This document shows positions 9,427 through 17,237 of a stretch of DNA of 64,000 nucleotides, piece after piece. The stretch lies in the NCBI GenBank assembly GCA_016706225.1, contig JADJKB010000021.1:124001-188000 (forward strand), in the 5' to 3' direction. The notes under the pieces are model-generated. The model did no database searches. It was not told the origin of the DNA and worked only from the letters and a program-made list of their open reading frames with translations. The position numbers and the translations under genes are program-made. This DNA comes from Myxococcales bacterium. Its GTDB lineage: Bacteria > Myxococcota_A > Polyangia > Polyangiales > Polyangiaceae. Each line of letters opens with the position of its first letter. The stretch's first letter is position 1.

Positions 9427-10404
9427 TCAGGCGTGGGCAAACAGCGTGATTTCATCCCGGTCGTGATAGAGCTGCCGCGTCTTCAGGTCCTTCCAACCCC
9501 CGCCCTGCACGATGCGGCAGGCCTCGGCGACCGCCGCCACCCGCTTTTTCATCGGCAGCTTGAGGTTCGACACCAGAAGCCGCGCCATGCCTTCACGACC
9601 CCAGCGCGCGAGCAGCTTGGCGACCTCCGCCGGTTTGTGCACCATGTCGCAGAACAACCAGTCCACCGGCTCGTCCGGGCGGTACTCGAAGGCGTTACCC
9701 GCCACGTATTTCAGGCGTCGATCCTTCGCGATGTTCGGCGCCATCTGCGCCCGATCGACAGCGATCACTCGCGTCTTGCGAGCGAGCAGTACGAACGTCC
9801 AGCCGCCGGGCGCCGCGCCAAGATCCACACACACCTCCCCGGGGCCAGGTCCGATCCCTGTCCAGAGCAGCGCCTCGAGCAGCTTGGCCGAAGCTCGCGA
9901 CGGCGCACCCGGCGGCAGCTTCATGCGTGCACGCCCGCCCGGCCACGTCGACGCGGCCTCACTCACCGGCAGCGCACCAATGCACACCCGCTCACGGTCG
10001 AGCACCGCGAGCTGCACCAAGGGTTCGCCGGGTGCGAGCTGATCGGCTCGACGCTCGCTCGCCGCGACGGACCCGAGCCCCGCGCGTAGCTCTCGCCCGA
10101 TGGCCTCGGCGAGGCCCGTGAGCTGATTGCCGCTGTCGGTGTCAGGAACCCAGAGATGCAGACCGAACGCGCCCGGCGCATCCGTCAGGAGGTGTTGCAC
10201 TACCGGCAAGCACGCCGCGGCCGTGGCTGCTGTCTCGGCGAAGATCGGCAGGCCCTGGCGGCCAAAGGTGGGGTGTTTCTCCGCGGGCGGCTTGCCCCGC
10301 GCTAGCGCCGGTCCGAGCACACGACCGCCCCCGAGCTCTTCCGCGAGATCGTTCTCGAACCCCGCGCGGCAGGTCCACAGGTAGTCGTGCTTGGATGCCT
10401 TCAC
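9427..10404 (-). CDS. rlmM: 23S rRNA 2'-O-ribose methyltransferase, RlmM-like (FtsJ fold)
   Basis: SAM-dependent methyltransferase; RlmM methylates C2498 of 23S rRNA. The C-terminal domain shows VDLGAAPGGWTFVLL (SAM site), LFCDMVHKP, SNLKLPMKKR and the very typical ending LYHDRDEITLFAHA. The N-terminal half (WTCRAGFENDLAEELGG) resembles the THUMP-like part of RlmM. Start: the frame is open to 10575, but that would run into the upstream barrel gene, so I use GTG at 10404 (KASKHDYLW), giving ~325 residues against ~366 in E. coli; the ribosome site is weak, and other starts up to ~10470 are possible. Confidence 0.85.
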   Translation of the reverse strand: MKASKHDYLWTCRAGFENDLAEELGGGRVLGPALARGKPPAEKHPTFGRQGLPIFAETAATAAACLPVVQHLLTDAPGAFGLHLWVPDTDSGNQLTGLAEAIGRELRAGLGSVAASERRADQLAPGEPLVQLAVLDRERVCIGALPVSEAASTWPGGRARMKLPPGAPSRASAKLLEALLWTGIGPGPGEVCVDLGAAPGGWTFVLLARKTRVIAVDRAQMAPNIAKDRRLKYVAGNAFEYRPDEPVDWLFCDMVHKPAEVAKLLARWGREGMARLLVSNLKLPMKKRVAAVAEACRIVQGGGWKDLKTRQLYHDRDEITLFAHA

Positions 10405-10471
10405 GTTCGTTGCACCGGGAAGCGCGGCGCCATGGGCGCCGACCGAAAGAGAGCGCGCCGCACCGACGAGC

Positions 10472-12013
10472 TCAGAACCGCGCAGTCGCACCCACGGACA
10501 GCACGTTGGCACTCTGAGAAAAGTGCCCGCCGTTGATGGGATACGGGGACCGAAACGGCGGAGTGCCCGCGGCATCTCCGCTCACGACCAAGAGCTTGCC
10601 GTTGCCACCGTTGTCGACGTCCGTGACGAAGACGTGCATGTACCCCACCTCGACGTCGACGAACGCGACTCGATAGGTTGCGCCCGCCGCGAGGCCAATG
10701 CGCTGGCTCGCCAAGAGCGCGACGTTTGCGTAGTCGTCGTTGTGAACGTCGGGCTCCCAGAAGCCACCGGCCCGCACCGCCAGCTGCCCTGGCAGGACTA
10801 CGTAGTCGCCGCCGAGCCGGAGCCCGACGCTGTCCCTCTTCACCTTGAAGGTGACGTCGTTGTTCTGGGGGACCTGTCCCGGCGTGCCCTTCACGGGCAC
10901 CACGGGTTTCGCCGGGAAGCGCAGCATCGCCCGGTCGTAGGCGCTGTTGCGCGTGTACGAGACGTCGAGCTCGACGTCGAACAGATCGTCGACGAGGGGA
11001 TCCCGCACCAAGCTCGGCGTCTTGGCCGAGCCTCGCGGCATGTGAAAGCGTGCCCCGATGCGCGCCTCCATCGGGTTCGCGATGCGGAAGTGGCCGAGCC
11101 CCTTCTCGACATCAGCCGAATCCGAGACCACCGGGCTGTCGGACGTCCCGTTGTTGGTCCAGTAGTTCGCCTTCGTCGTCAGATCGCCATGGGCATCGAA
11201 GGCGTCTTGCACGAGCACGTTCAGCCCGACATCCAGCGCGCGCGTGGGCGAGTAGAGCGCACCGAAGGTCGCACCCGGAATGAACCAGTCCGCCACCGAC
11301 AGCTCGGCTCGCACGTCGGAGGTCACCGGATCGCGCCAGCTTCCGTCCGGCTGACGCACGGGCGTCAGGCTCATGTTCGCGTTCGCGAGTTTGTAGTTGG
11401 CAAAACCCCAGACGAAACCGGCGCCAATGCGCAGACCCGGCATCACCTCCATGCCGGCGCCGAGTGTGGTGTTGAGCGCGAGTCCGCTCTGCTCGAGCAG
11501 CATGTAACGCCCAGGAGACGGCACGTTCTGCTTGGCGCCGAAGCTGTTGGTCACCTCTACGGTCTCGGGGAACTTCAGCGGGCCGTACAGGTTCGGCGGG
11601 GCAACCGAGAGACCGATCCCCAAGCTGTCGCTGGCGCGAAACACTCCGGCCAGCGCCGGCAAGGGTGTCGGGGTGCCCTTGTTGCTGTTGCACACCTTCG
11701 GGTAGTCGAGACCATTCGGAACATCGAGCTTCGAGCCGTCGCCCTTGCGTTCGAAACAAACCTTGTTGAAGACCAGGTGCACGTTGCCGAGCACTCCCGT
11801 GCGCTGCCCCGCCAGGCCGGCCGGGTTCTGGAAGGTCGCGAGCGGGTTGGTCGCGCGCGCAACCCAAGCCCCACCGCGCCCCAGCGGCTCGGTGCCCGTA
11901 TCCGGAAAGTCCTGCGCATCGGTCGCGCTGGCAGACTTCGCGACGAAGAACGCCAGACACGCACTCGTGACCTGGATGCCCCGCCGAGCGGCCCGCAGCG
12001 CACGCCCGGTCAT
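10472..12013 (-). CDS. Outer-membrane beta-barrel, FadL/OmpP1/TodX-like
   Basis: 513 residues from ATG at 12013, which overlaps the upstream stop as ATGA and opens a signal peptide (MTGRALRAARRGIQ, hydrophobic, ending SASA). Directly after the signal comes TEPLGRGGAWVARATNPLA and FQNPAGLAG, the hallmark N-terminal hatch region of FadL-type transporters of hydrophobic compounds. The rest is barrel-like with alternating strands (GLRIGAGFVWGFANY, GLRLGGDYVVL, VDVEVGYMHVFV) and it ends SVGATARF with a terminal Phe, as many barrels do. It is the third gene of a coupled run with a membrane sensor and a secreted cupredoxin-like protein. Cargo unknown. Confidence 0.82.
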   Translation of the reverse strand: MTGRALRAARRGIQVTSACLAFFVAKSASATDAQDFPDTGTEPLGRGGAWVARATNPLATFQNPAGLAGQRTGVLGNVHLVFNKVCFERKGDGSKLDVPNGLDYPKVCNSNKGTPTPLPALAGVFRASDSLGIGLSVAPPNLYGPLKFPETVEVTNSFGAKQNVPSPGRYMLLEQSGLALNTTLGAGMEVMPGLRIGAGFVWGFANYKLANANMSLTPVRQPDGSWRDPVTSDVRAELSVADWFIPGATFGALYSPTRALDVGLNVLVQDAFDAHGDLTTKANYWTNNGTSDSPVVSDSADVEKGLGHFRIANPMEARIGARFHMPRGSAKTPSLVRDPLVDDLFDVELDVSYTRNSAYDRAMLRFPAKPVVPVKGTPGQVPQNNDVTFKVKRDSVGLRLGGDYVVLPGQLAVRAGGFWEPDVHNDDYANVALLASQRIGLAAGATYRVAFVDVEVGYMHVFVTDVDNGGNGKLLVVSGDAAGTPPFRSPYPINGGHFSQSANVLSVGATARF

Positions 12014-13653
12014 GCCTTGATCGGGCTCGCCTTCAACGCGGCCTTGCCGTCCTTGACGTAGACGCTGAAGTTCACGCGCGCAGCACCGTGCCTCTGAACC
12101 AGAGCGTCGCGGTTCTTCTTCAGGGTCTGCTCGAACTTCTCGTAGGTGAAACCTTCGATGTTCTCGCCGCACTGCTGCTTCAGCTCGACGAACTGCTGGT
12201 AGACACCCCGCCACTCGGCGGCCTCGCTGCCGCCGGCCGCGGCGGCGATCTCGATGTTCGACGGCATCGTCGACTCGAGCGCAGCTGGGTTCGAGGCCGG
12301 GGCGGCCGCTGCGGGCCTGGGCGGAGGCCCACCCGGCCGCGGCGGCGGTTTCGGCAGACGCGGCTGCGAGGCCTGAGAGGGCAGCACCTGCTCGGGTTCA
12401 ACGCTCACGGGGTTCGAGCTCTGGACGCTGTCGCCGGGGAACGAGAACGCGCTCATCTGAGGCTCCGCCGGCAGATCGCCGAGGACCTGCTGCAAATCCG
12501 CCGCGCGCCGCGGGACGCCACCTTTGGCTGCGACCTTGTCGATACCGTCGTTCACGTCGGCGGCGATCTTGCGGTAGATGCCGCGGAACTTACTGGGTGC
12601 CAGCTGGTCCACCTCACCCTTTGCGAGCTTCACCGCTTCACGCCGAAAGATGCCGAGCGGCCGCGAGTGCTCGAACAGCGAAAAGATCAGCCCAAGGCCC
12701 ATGGCGCCGAGCACGATGCCGGCGACGAGCGGAATGGGCACTTCCTTCTTGTCCTTGTCGTCGGCCTGCTTGAAGAACCCGAGCGGGCCGTTGACACGAG
12801 CGGGCAATCGGCCGACGGCGTAACCCGCCCCCAGCTCCCACGCCTCGCCGGGCAGCCGGGTGTACTGCACACCCAGGCCCATGCCACCGAGAGTGCGGAT
12901 GCCGCTGCGCCCTTTCTCGTTGTAGTCCTCGTCGCTCTCGATGTTGGTCAGATCACTGACGATCTGATCGAGCTGCGCCTTGTCGAAACCCTCGGGCGCG
13001 CCAGCCGCCACCCGCTGGCCCCTGGTGTAAAAAGCCACCGCCGCACCGGTGCGGCTCGACAGCTCGCGGGCGAACTTGTCGTCGATGATGCGCGCGCCGA
13101 CGATGGCGCCAGCCGGCATCGAGTTGGCGTCGACCTCCACGGGTCGGGTCACGATGCGGTAGATGCGATCGAGGACCAGGGTGTCGTCGCGGATGTAGCC
13201 GTGCAGCGCGTCGGCAACCACCGGGTAACCGCCGAGCTCGAAGTCCTCCATGCCCGCGGCCTGTTCGTAGCCGACGTGGGCCACGACACGCCCGTGTTGA
13301 TCCACCGCAAACACGGCGTCGAAGGCGAACTCGGGCGGGATCTTCGCGTTGACGGCGCGCAGCGCGGCGCCGACTTTGTCCCGGGCTTCGTCCGGTACCT
13401 TGCCGTCTGAATCCCCGGATTTCTGCAGGTATTTCCCGATATCCGGCTCGAGCGCAAAGGTGATCAGCTGGGCCGACCGCTGGCGCGCATCGTTGCCGAG
13501 GTACCAGGAGACGACCTGCGCGTCCGCGCTCAGCGCCTCGCCCATGGCCCGGGCTCCGACGCGGTTGTACATGCCGGCGGCGAGAAACAGCACGAACGCC
13601 GCTACACCGAGCAAGAGCCCGATCACGACGTACCAGAAACGAGACAGCAGCAT
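12010..13653 (-). CDS. Membrane sensor-like protein with MXAN_5187-type C-terminal domain
   Basis: 547 residues from ATG at 13653, overlapping the previous stop (TAATG). Layout: transmembrane helix at residues ~6-28; an extracytoplasmic sensor-like part to ~270 (FAVDQHGRVVAHVG, GYPVVADALHGYI, GAIVGARIIDDKFA) reminiscent of Cache-type domains; second transmembrane helix ~290-310 (IPLVAGIVLGAMGLGLIF); a HAMP-like stretch; a Pro-rich linker; then ~70 residues (EWRGVYQQFVELKQQCGE ... NFSVYVKDGKAALKASPI) resembling the MXAN_5187 C-terminal domain found in myxobacteria. No kinase, methyl-acceptor or cyclase output is present, so the way it signals is unknown. Ends in an ATGA overlap with the barrel gene. 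Confidence 0.75.
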   Translation of the reverse strand: MLLSRFWYVVIGLLLGVAAFVLFLAAGMYNRVGARAMGEALSADAQVVSWYLGNDARQRSAQLITFALEPDIGKYLQKSGDSDGKVPDEARDKVGAALRAVNAKIPPEFAFDAVFAVDQHGRVVAHVGYEQAAGMEDFELGGYPVVADALHGYIRDDTLVLDRIYRIVTRPVEVDANSMPAGAIVGARIIDDKFARELSSRTGAAVAFYTRGQRVAAGAPEGFDKAQLDQIVSDLTNIESDEDYNEKGRSGIRTLGGMGLGVQYTRLPGEAWELGAGYAVGRLPARVNGPLGFFKQADDKDKKEVPIPLVAGIVLGAMGLGLIFSLFEHSRPLGIFRREAVKLAKGEVDQLAPSKFRGIYRKIAADVNDGIDKVAAKGGVPRRAADLQQVLGDLPAEPQMSAFSFPGDSVQSSNPVSVEPEQVLPSQASQPRLPKPPPRPGGPPPRPAAAAPASNPAALESTMPSNIEIAAAAGGSEAAEWRGVYQQFVELKQQCGENIEGFTYEKFEQTLKKNRDALVQRHGAARVNFSVYVKDGKAALKASPIKA

Positions 13654-14429
13654 TACTTGCCCTTGTCCTTGGCTTCTTTGTCTTTGTCTTTGTCGTCGGT
13701 CTTCTTCTCGGGCTTCTTTTCCTCGGCGACCTTGAGCGCCTCTTTCAGGTCGATGTCGCCACCCTTCACCTCGACGGGGACTGCGGGCCCGACCTTCTTG
13801 CCGGCAAAGTAGGCCTGCACGGTGTATTTGCCGTCGGCGGTGACGGGCAGAGCGAACTCCCCCTTCAGGTTCGGGTAAGCGATGCCCGCGACGTTGGGCT
13901 CCGCGATGACCCACATGCGCAGGCTGGGCGCCGCCTCGTCGCGGATCTCGTACGAGCCGGGCGCGGAGGCCGTCCAATCGCGCCGCGCGCCCTTGATCGT
14001 GTCACCCGGCAGGAACGTCGAGACACCGACGCCGAAGAGGCGGTGTTTGAACGGGTCGGTGTTGTGAAACTGGAGCTGTTGGCCCGCCGGCACCACGATC
14101 GTCACCGGAGTGGTGCGCCCACCTCCGACCCGGATCAAGATCGCGGTCTTCTGCGGCGCTTGCTTGCTCTCGGCGAGCGCGACGATGCAGAGCTCCTTGG
14201 GGATGTGCGGGAACAGGTGACGAAATTCGGGCCGCACCGTCGGCACGATCTCGCGGAACGAGTAGCCGCGTTTCTTGGGATCGCGCGCTTCGTCCCACAC
14301 TGGGTTCACGAGGCCGCGGAAACCCACGACCTTGCCTTTGACCTTGGCGGCCTCCGCAACCCCGGCCGCGCCGAGGAGGGAGAGACCGAGCGTGAGGGCG
14401 AGGGACGCCCGCCCGACTCTGGAAGTCAT
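13653..14429 (-). CDS. Secreted cupredoxin-like protein with Lys/Asp-rich tail
   Basis: 258 residues from ATG at 14429 (MTSRVGRASLAL, signal peptide ending VAEA), preferred over the longer frame because the signal peptide is then N-terminal. The middle part reads like a plastocyanin/cupredoxin fold: TIVVPAGQQLQFHNTDPFKH, then GSYEIRDEAAPSLRMWVIA, but I do not see the full Cys-His-Met copper set (a late Cys is missing), so metal binding is doubtful. A carboxypeptidase-regulatory-like strand pattern follows (GEFALPVTADGKYTVQAYF). The tail is almost only Lys, Asp and Glu. It is first in the coupled three-gene run and lies just downstream of the 6S RNA terminator. Confidence 0.7.
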   Translation of the reverse strand: MTSRVGRASLALTLGLSLLGAAGVAEAAKVKGKVVGFRGLVNPVWDEARDPKKRGYSFREIVPTVRPEFRHLFPHIPKELCIVALAESKQAPQKTAILIRVGGGRTTPVTIVVPAGQQLQFHNTDPFKHRLFGVGVSTFLPGDTIKGARRDWTASAPGSYEIRDEAAPSLRMWVIAEPNVAGIAYPNLKGEFALPVTADGKYTVQAYFAGKKVGPAVPVEVKGGDIDLKEALKVAEEKKPEKKTDDKDKDKEAKDKGK

Positions 14430-14474
14430 CGCGTCCGACGCTAGTCGAGCCCTCGGCCGGACGGAAGGGCTGGG

Positions 14475-14511
14475 AAAAGGCGAACGGGCCAGCGTTTCCG
14501 CCGGCCCGTTC
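14475..14511 (-). terminator. Intrinsic terminator after 6S RNA
   Basis: Perfect 9-bp inverted repeat, GAACGGGCC with GGCCCGTTC (14482-14490 and 14503-14511), 12-nt loop. Read on the minus strand the hairpin is followed by GCCTTTTCCC, a short T run at 14478-14475. It lies directly after the closing stem of the 6S RNA candidate and upstream of the cupredoxin-like gene, so it probably ends the 6S precursor. Confidence 0.7.
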
Positions 14512-14513
14512 AT

Positions 14514-14714
14514 GGGTTCCTTACCGCTTGAGACGTGAGTTTGGTTGCGTAGCCCGAACCCCTAGCAAAGCGCTAGGTGGGACACTCGTCTGGATTTCTG
14601 GCTTCCCGGTGAAAAGGTCCGGGCTTGCACTCCACCCGAGAATTCGTGTTCCGGGTTCGTATGCTTGTCAGGAGTTCGTTACTGCGCTCCTCTCGTGCTC
14701 GGCAGAGGGAACCT
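14514..14714 (-). ncRNA. ssrS: 6S RNA (RNA polymerase regulator)
   Basis: About 200 nt on the minus strand. The 3' half lines up by eye with E. coli 6S RNA: GGACC...GGGAAGCCAGAAAT, then CCAGACGAG and CCCACCTAGCGCTTTGC followed by TAGGGGTTCGGGCTACGC, against the E. coli pattern GAAGCCTTAAAACTGCGACGA, CACCTTG-hairpin-AAGGGTTACAGCCTGC. A small hairpin CCTAGC/GCTAGG sits where E. coli has its 3' bubble hairpin. The 5' end GGTTCC (14713-14708) pairs perfectly with GGAACC (14520-14515) to close the long rod; GAAC and GCG of the 5' half pair with GTTC and CGC of the 3' half around the central bubble. Known role: mimics an open promoter and binds sigma70 holoenzyme in stationary phase. Exact ends are inferred from promoter and stem. 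Confidence 0.85.
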
Positions 14715-14720
14715 CGACTC

Positions 14721-14749
14721 AGGGTATTTCTCGGCACGCACTCCGTCAA
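14721..14749 (-). promoter_or_regulatory. Sigma70-type promoter of 6S RNA
   Basis: On the minus strand TTGACG (14749-14744) is followed after 17 nt by TACCCT (14726-14721). Transcription would start ~7 nt later, at 14714/14713, which is exactly where the closing stem GGTTCC of the 6S RNA begins. The coincidence of spacing and RNA end supports it. Confidence 0.7.
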
Positions 14750-14809
14750 CCGCTGATCCTGCAGTTTTTCCGGGGAAATTCTTCAAATTCCTGCCTGAAC
14801 TCGCTTGAC

Positions 14810-14841
14810 TTCCGGCGCGCCCGGACAGGTCCGCGCCGGAA
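14810..14841. promoter_or_regulatory. Perfect 10-bp inverted repeat upstream of the PglZ-like gene
   Basis: TTCCGGCGCG (14810-14819) and CGCGCCGGAA (14832-14841), 12-nt spacer, without mismatch. It ends ~38 bp before the chosen PglZ-like start and lies ~60 bp behind the 6S promoter. It could be an operator for a dimeric regulator or a leader hairpin; no T run follows, so it is not an obvious terminator. Confidence 0.4.
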
Positions 14842-14879
14842 ACTGGGCCGAACACCGGCGGATGGGTCATGCCTGCCCC

Positions 14880-16799
14880 ATGACGTGGGCGACCGTGACC
14901 AATGACCAGCCGAGCGTCGACCGAGGCGAGGTGCGCTTCGTCGACGGCGCGGAGCGCGCCGAGCTCGAAGCCGGTGCCACCACCGTGGGCCTCTTGCTAG
15001 TTCCCATCGAGCCTCCGCGACCGGCGCTGCGGGGCCGCCTGGCCCTCTTGATCGAGTCGGCGGTCGAGGAACAGCTGGAGCGCCGCGGGGCACCGCCACC
15101 CGGCGTGGGGGCATCGAGCGATCTGGATGCTTCCCTCAGCGACCAGCTGTACCGCGCGCGCCTGGTGGGCAGCCGTGGGCTCGCGATTTCTCTGCACACG
15201 CTCGAGGGCATCGCCAACCTCGCGGGCTCGATCGACGCCGAGGACAGCGCAGTGCTGCGCTGGTGGGTCGCCGCGGCGAGGGAACGCCCCATCCACCTCT
15301 ATCTGGCCACGAGTGATCGATCGATCGGCGTCTACGACGAGCCCGTCTCCCTCGCGTCGCTGCTCGGCAGCGCGCCCTCGCGGGCGTGCTCGGGTCAGTC
15401 GCCCAACCTTGCGCCCGAGGTCGCCGACAGCGCGGCGGCAATGGAGCTGTCGGAGCTACCGCCGTCGGTGGCGGAAATCGCCGCCCGGATCGTGGTGCGC
15501 GAGGAGCGCGAGCCCACACCCTCGCCGACGCCGGTGACGTGTGAGCCGATCAACGACGCCGACGCCTTGATGCAGGCGATGGCCGCCATCTTCGCGGACG
15601 ACGACACACCGTCCGACGCTCCGCCGGTGGTCACGGACGAGCCCCCCGAGGTGGTGAGTACCGAGCAGTCGGCGCATGCGCCGCCCGTGGCAACGCACGC
15701 ACCCGACCCGCTGCGGGAGCTCGCTGCGGCCTTTGCCGAGGTGCTCGAGCCGGAGGCGACCTCGGACGAAGAGTCGAGTGTGTTGACCCCGCCGCCCGTC
15801 GACGCCTTCTGCGAACCCGCACCGGGAGTCGTCGAGGCTGAGTGCGCGGCCATCGAGCCCGAGCCAACGAGTGTGGAGCCCGAGACGCAGGTGCTCTCGG
15901 CCAAGGTCGCCGAGCCGGCGCCGGTTCCTCAGCCCAAGAAGTCCAACCCGCCCCTCGACCCGAATGCCGCGGTGGAGTGGCGTCGCTGGGTTCACGAGCT
16001 CGAGAGCACGCGCGGACCCAAACCGTTGGCGGTGGTCGAGCGCACGTTCGTCTCCGCCTTCGTGCCGTTGACCGACGCCCTCGCTCGGGGAGTTGCGGGG
16101 CCCGAAGCGGCGCCGGTCGCCGACGCCTGGGCGAGCGCCTTCGAGAAGAGCTACAGCGAGGCCTTCGACGCGCTGCGCGTCCGCGGCAAGCGACCCACCA
16201 TGGTGCTCGATGTACCGGATCTAGCGCTGCGCATCGGCCGCCTGCATGGCGCGCGCTCGGCGCAGCTCATCCTGGTCGACGGCATGCGTTTCGATCTGGG
16301 GATGCGCATCAACGAGCGGCTGCGCCCGCTGCTCGGTCAACGCGCGGCGCTCACCGAGCGACTGCTGCTCTGGTCGGCGCTGCCGTCCACGACCGCGATG
16401 CAGCTCGAGCTGATCGGGCGCGGTCCACAGGGACTGAAGGAGCTCACCGAGCAGACCGACAGCGAGATCCCCGTCGCGCGAGGGCGAGCGGCGGCCACCC
16501 TGCGCCGGGTGCGTGCGGGGCAGCGCGAGGTGCTCAAGCTCGATCTGGTCGAGAGCGCGGTCAGCGTGCCCGGAGGACCACTGGCGGAGCGACTGGACGA
16601 CCTGGCGGACGAGGTCGCAGAGGCCCTGGCGGGTCATCTCCTGAAGCTGCCGCCCCGCACGTTGGTGCTGGTCTTCGGCGACCACGGCTTCACGCTGGAT
16701 CCAGTTGGTGGCGGCACCAGCGCGGCCCGCTCCGGCGGCGCTTCGCCGGAAGAAGTGCTCGTACCTGCATACGCGTGGCTCGTCGGCGCGGTGCACTGA
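14880..16799 (+). CDS. PglZ-like alkaline-phosphatase-superfamily protein (orphan)
   Basis: 639 residues. An N-terminal domain of ~200 residues (LLIESAVEEQLERRG, RLVGSRGLAISLHTLEG, LRWWVAAARERPIHLYLAT) has no recognisable match. Residues ~200-370 are acidic, Pro/Ala/Glu-rich and probably disordered. The C-terminal ~250 residues resemble the PglZ fold: AQLILVDGMRFDLG (first metal/nucleophile segment), TLVLVFGDHGFTLD (metal DHG) and SGGASPEEVLVPAYAWL, the usual closing motif. PglZ is otherwise a core part of BREX and Pgl phage defence; no brx or pgl partner gene is here. ATG at 14862 in the same frame is an alternative start; neither has a strong ribosome site. Confidence 0.72.
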   Translation: MTWATVTNDQPSVDRGEVRFVDGAERAELEAGATTVGLLLVPIEPPRPALRGRLALLIESAVEEQLERRGAPPPGVGASSDLDASLSDQLYRARLVGSRGLAISLHTLEGIANLAGSIDAEDSAVLRWWVAAARERPIHLYLATSDRSIGVYDEPVSLASLLGSAPSRACSGQSPNLAPEVADSAAAMELSELPPSVAEIAARIVVREEREPTPSPTPVTCEPINDADALMQAMAAIFADDDTPSDAPPVVTDEPPEVVSTEQSAHAPPVATHAPDPLRELAAAFAEVLEPEATSDEESSVLTPPPVDAFCEPAPGVVEAECAAIEPEPTSVEPETQVLSAKVAEPAPVPQPKKSNPPLDPNAAVEWRRWVHELESTRGPKPLAVVERTFVSAFVPLTDALARGVAGPEAAPVADAWASAFEKSYSEAFDALRVRGKRPTMVLDVPDLALRIGRLHGARSAQLILVDGMRFDLGMRINERLRPLLGQRAALTERLLLWSALPSTTAMQLELIGRGPQGLKELTEQTDSEIPVARGRAAATLRRVRAGQREVLKLDLVESAVSVPGGPLAERLDDLADEVAEALAGHLLKLPPRTLVLVFGDHGFTLDPVGGGTSAARSGGASPEEVLVPAYAWLVGAVH

Positions 16800-16861
16800 G
16801 TCGGTGGGCCTTCGCCTCAGTCTCCGCGGCGCGCACCACGCTCGTTGGAGACGCGCTCCGA

Positions 16862-17155
16862 ATTCAGAAATTTCACAGGAAGACGGAAGACGAGAGATTT
16901 GAATTGGAGCGGAGCAGAGCAAGACGCCTCCCTCTGAATCTCGGCCCTTCCGTCTTCCTGTGAATCTCTCCGAATGAGCCCCACGGCTGCGTGCGCGCCG
17001 GTGGGGTCAGCGCGGGGCGAAATCGAGGAATCAGAAATTTCACAGGAAGACGGAAGACGAGAGATTTGAATTTCAGCGGACCTTGCACCGATCACTCTGC
17101 CCCTCTGAATCCTCTGAATCTCGGCCCTTCCGTCTTCCTGTGAATCTCTCCGATT
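16862..17155. repeat. Four copies of a ~44-bp element as two inverted pairs
   Basis: The 438 bp between the PglZ-like gene and the hydrolase hold no gene. Copies lie at about 16862-16905 (+), 16929-16975 (-), 17030-17073 (+) and 17111-17155 (-). Each contains the identical core TTCACAGGAAGACGGAAG or its complement, flanked by GAGATT and GAATT-like edges. Each pair can fold into a hairpin with an 18-bp perfect core. The two pair units are ~170 bp apart and nearly identical, with a duplicated CCTCTGAAT in the last copy. Looks like a dispersed intergenic hairpin element (REP/MITE-like); no transposase is nearby. Confidence 0.85.
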
Positions 17156-17237
17156 GGGCCCGCTGACGGCCAGGGGCGCGCGCCTGGGCCAGCCCGCGGC
17201 TTGCGGCCGCGCGCCGGATCGCCGATGCCTCCGCCCG

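Noticed and set aside
7575..9449. A 624-codon plus-strand frame over uracil glycosylase/trxB
   Set aside because: Shadow of trxB and neighbours; no recognisable protein.
14430..14879. tmRNA, RNase P RNA or SRP RNA in the 450-bp gap
   Set aside because: No tRNA-like ends, no GAGGAAAGTCC or GGAAGCAGCC-type motifs; the pattern fits 6S RNA instead.
14880..16799. A BREX or Pgl phage-defence island around the PglZ-like gene
   Set aside because: No brxB, brxC, pglX, brxL or restriction gene nearby; neighbours are housekeeping or secreted-protein genes.
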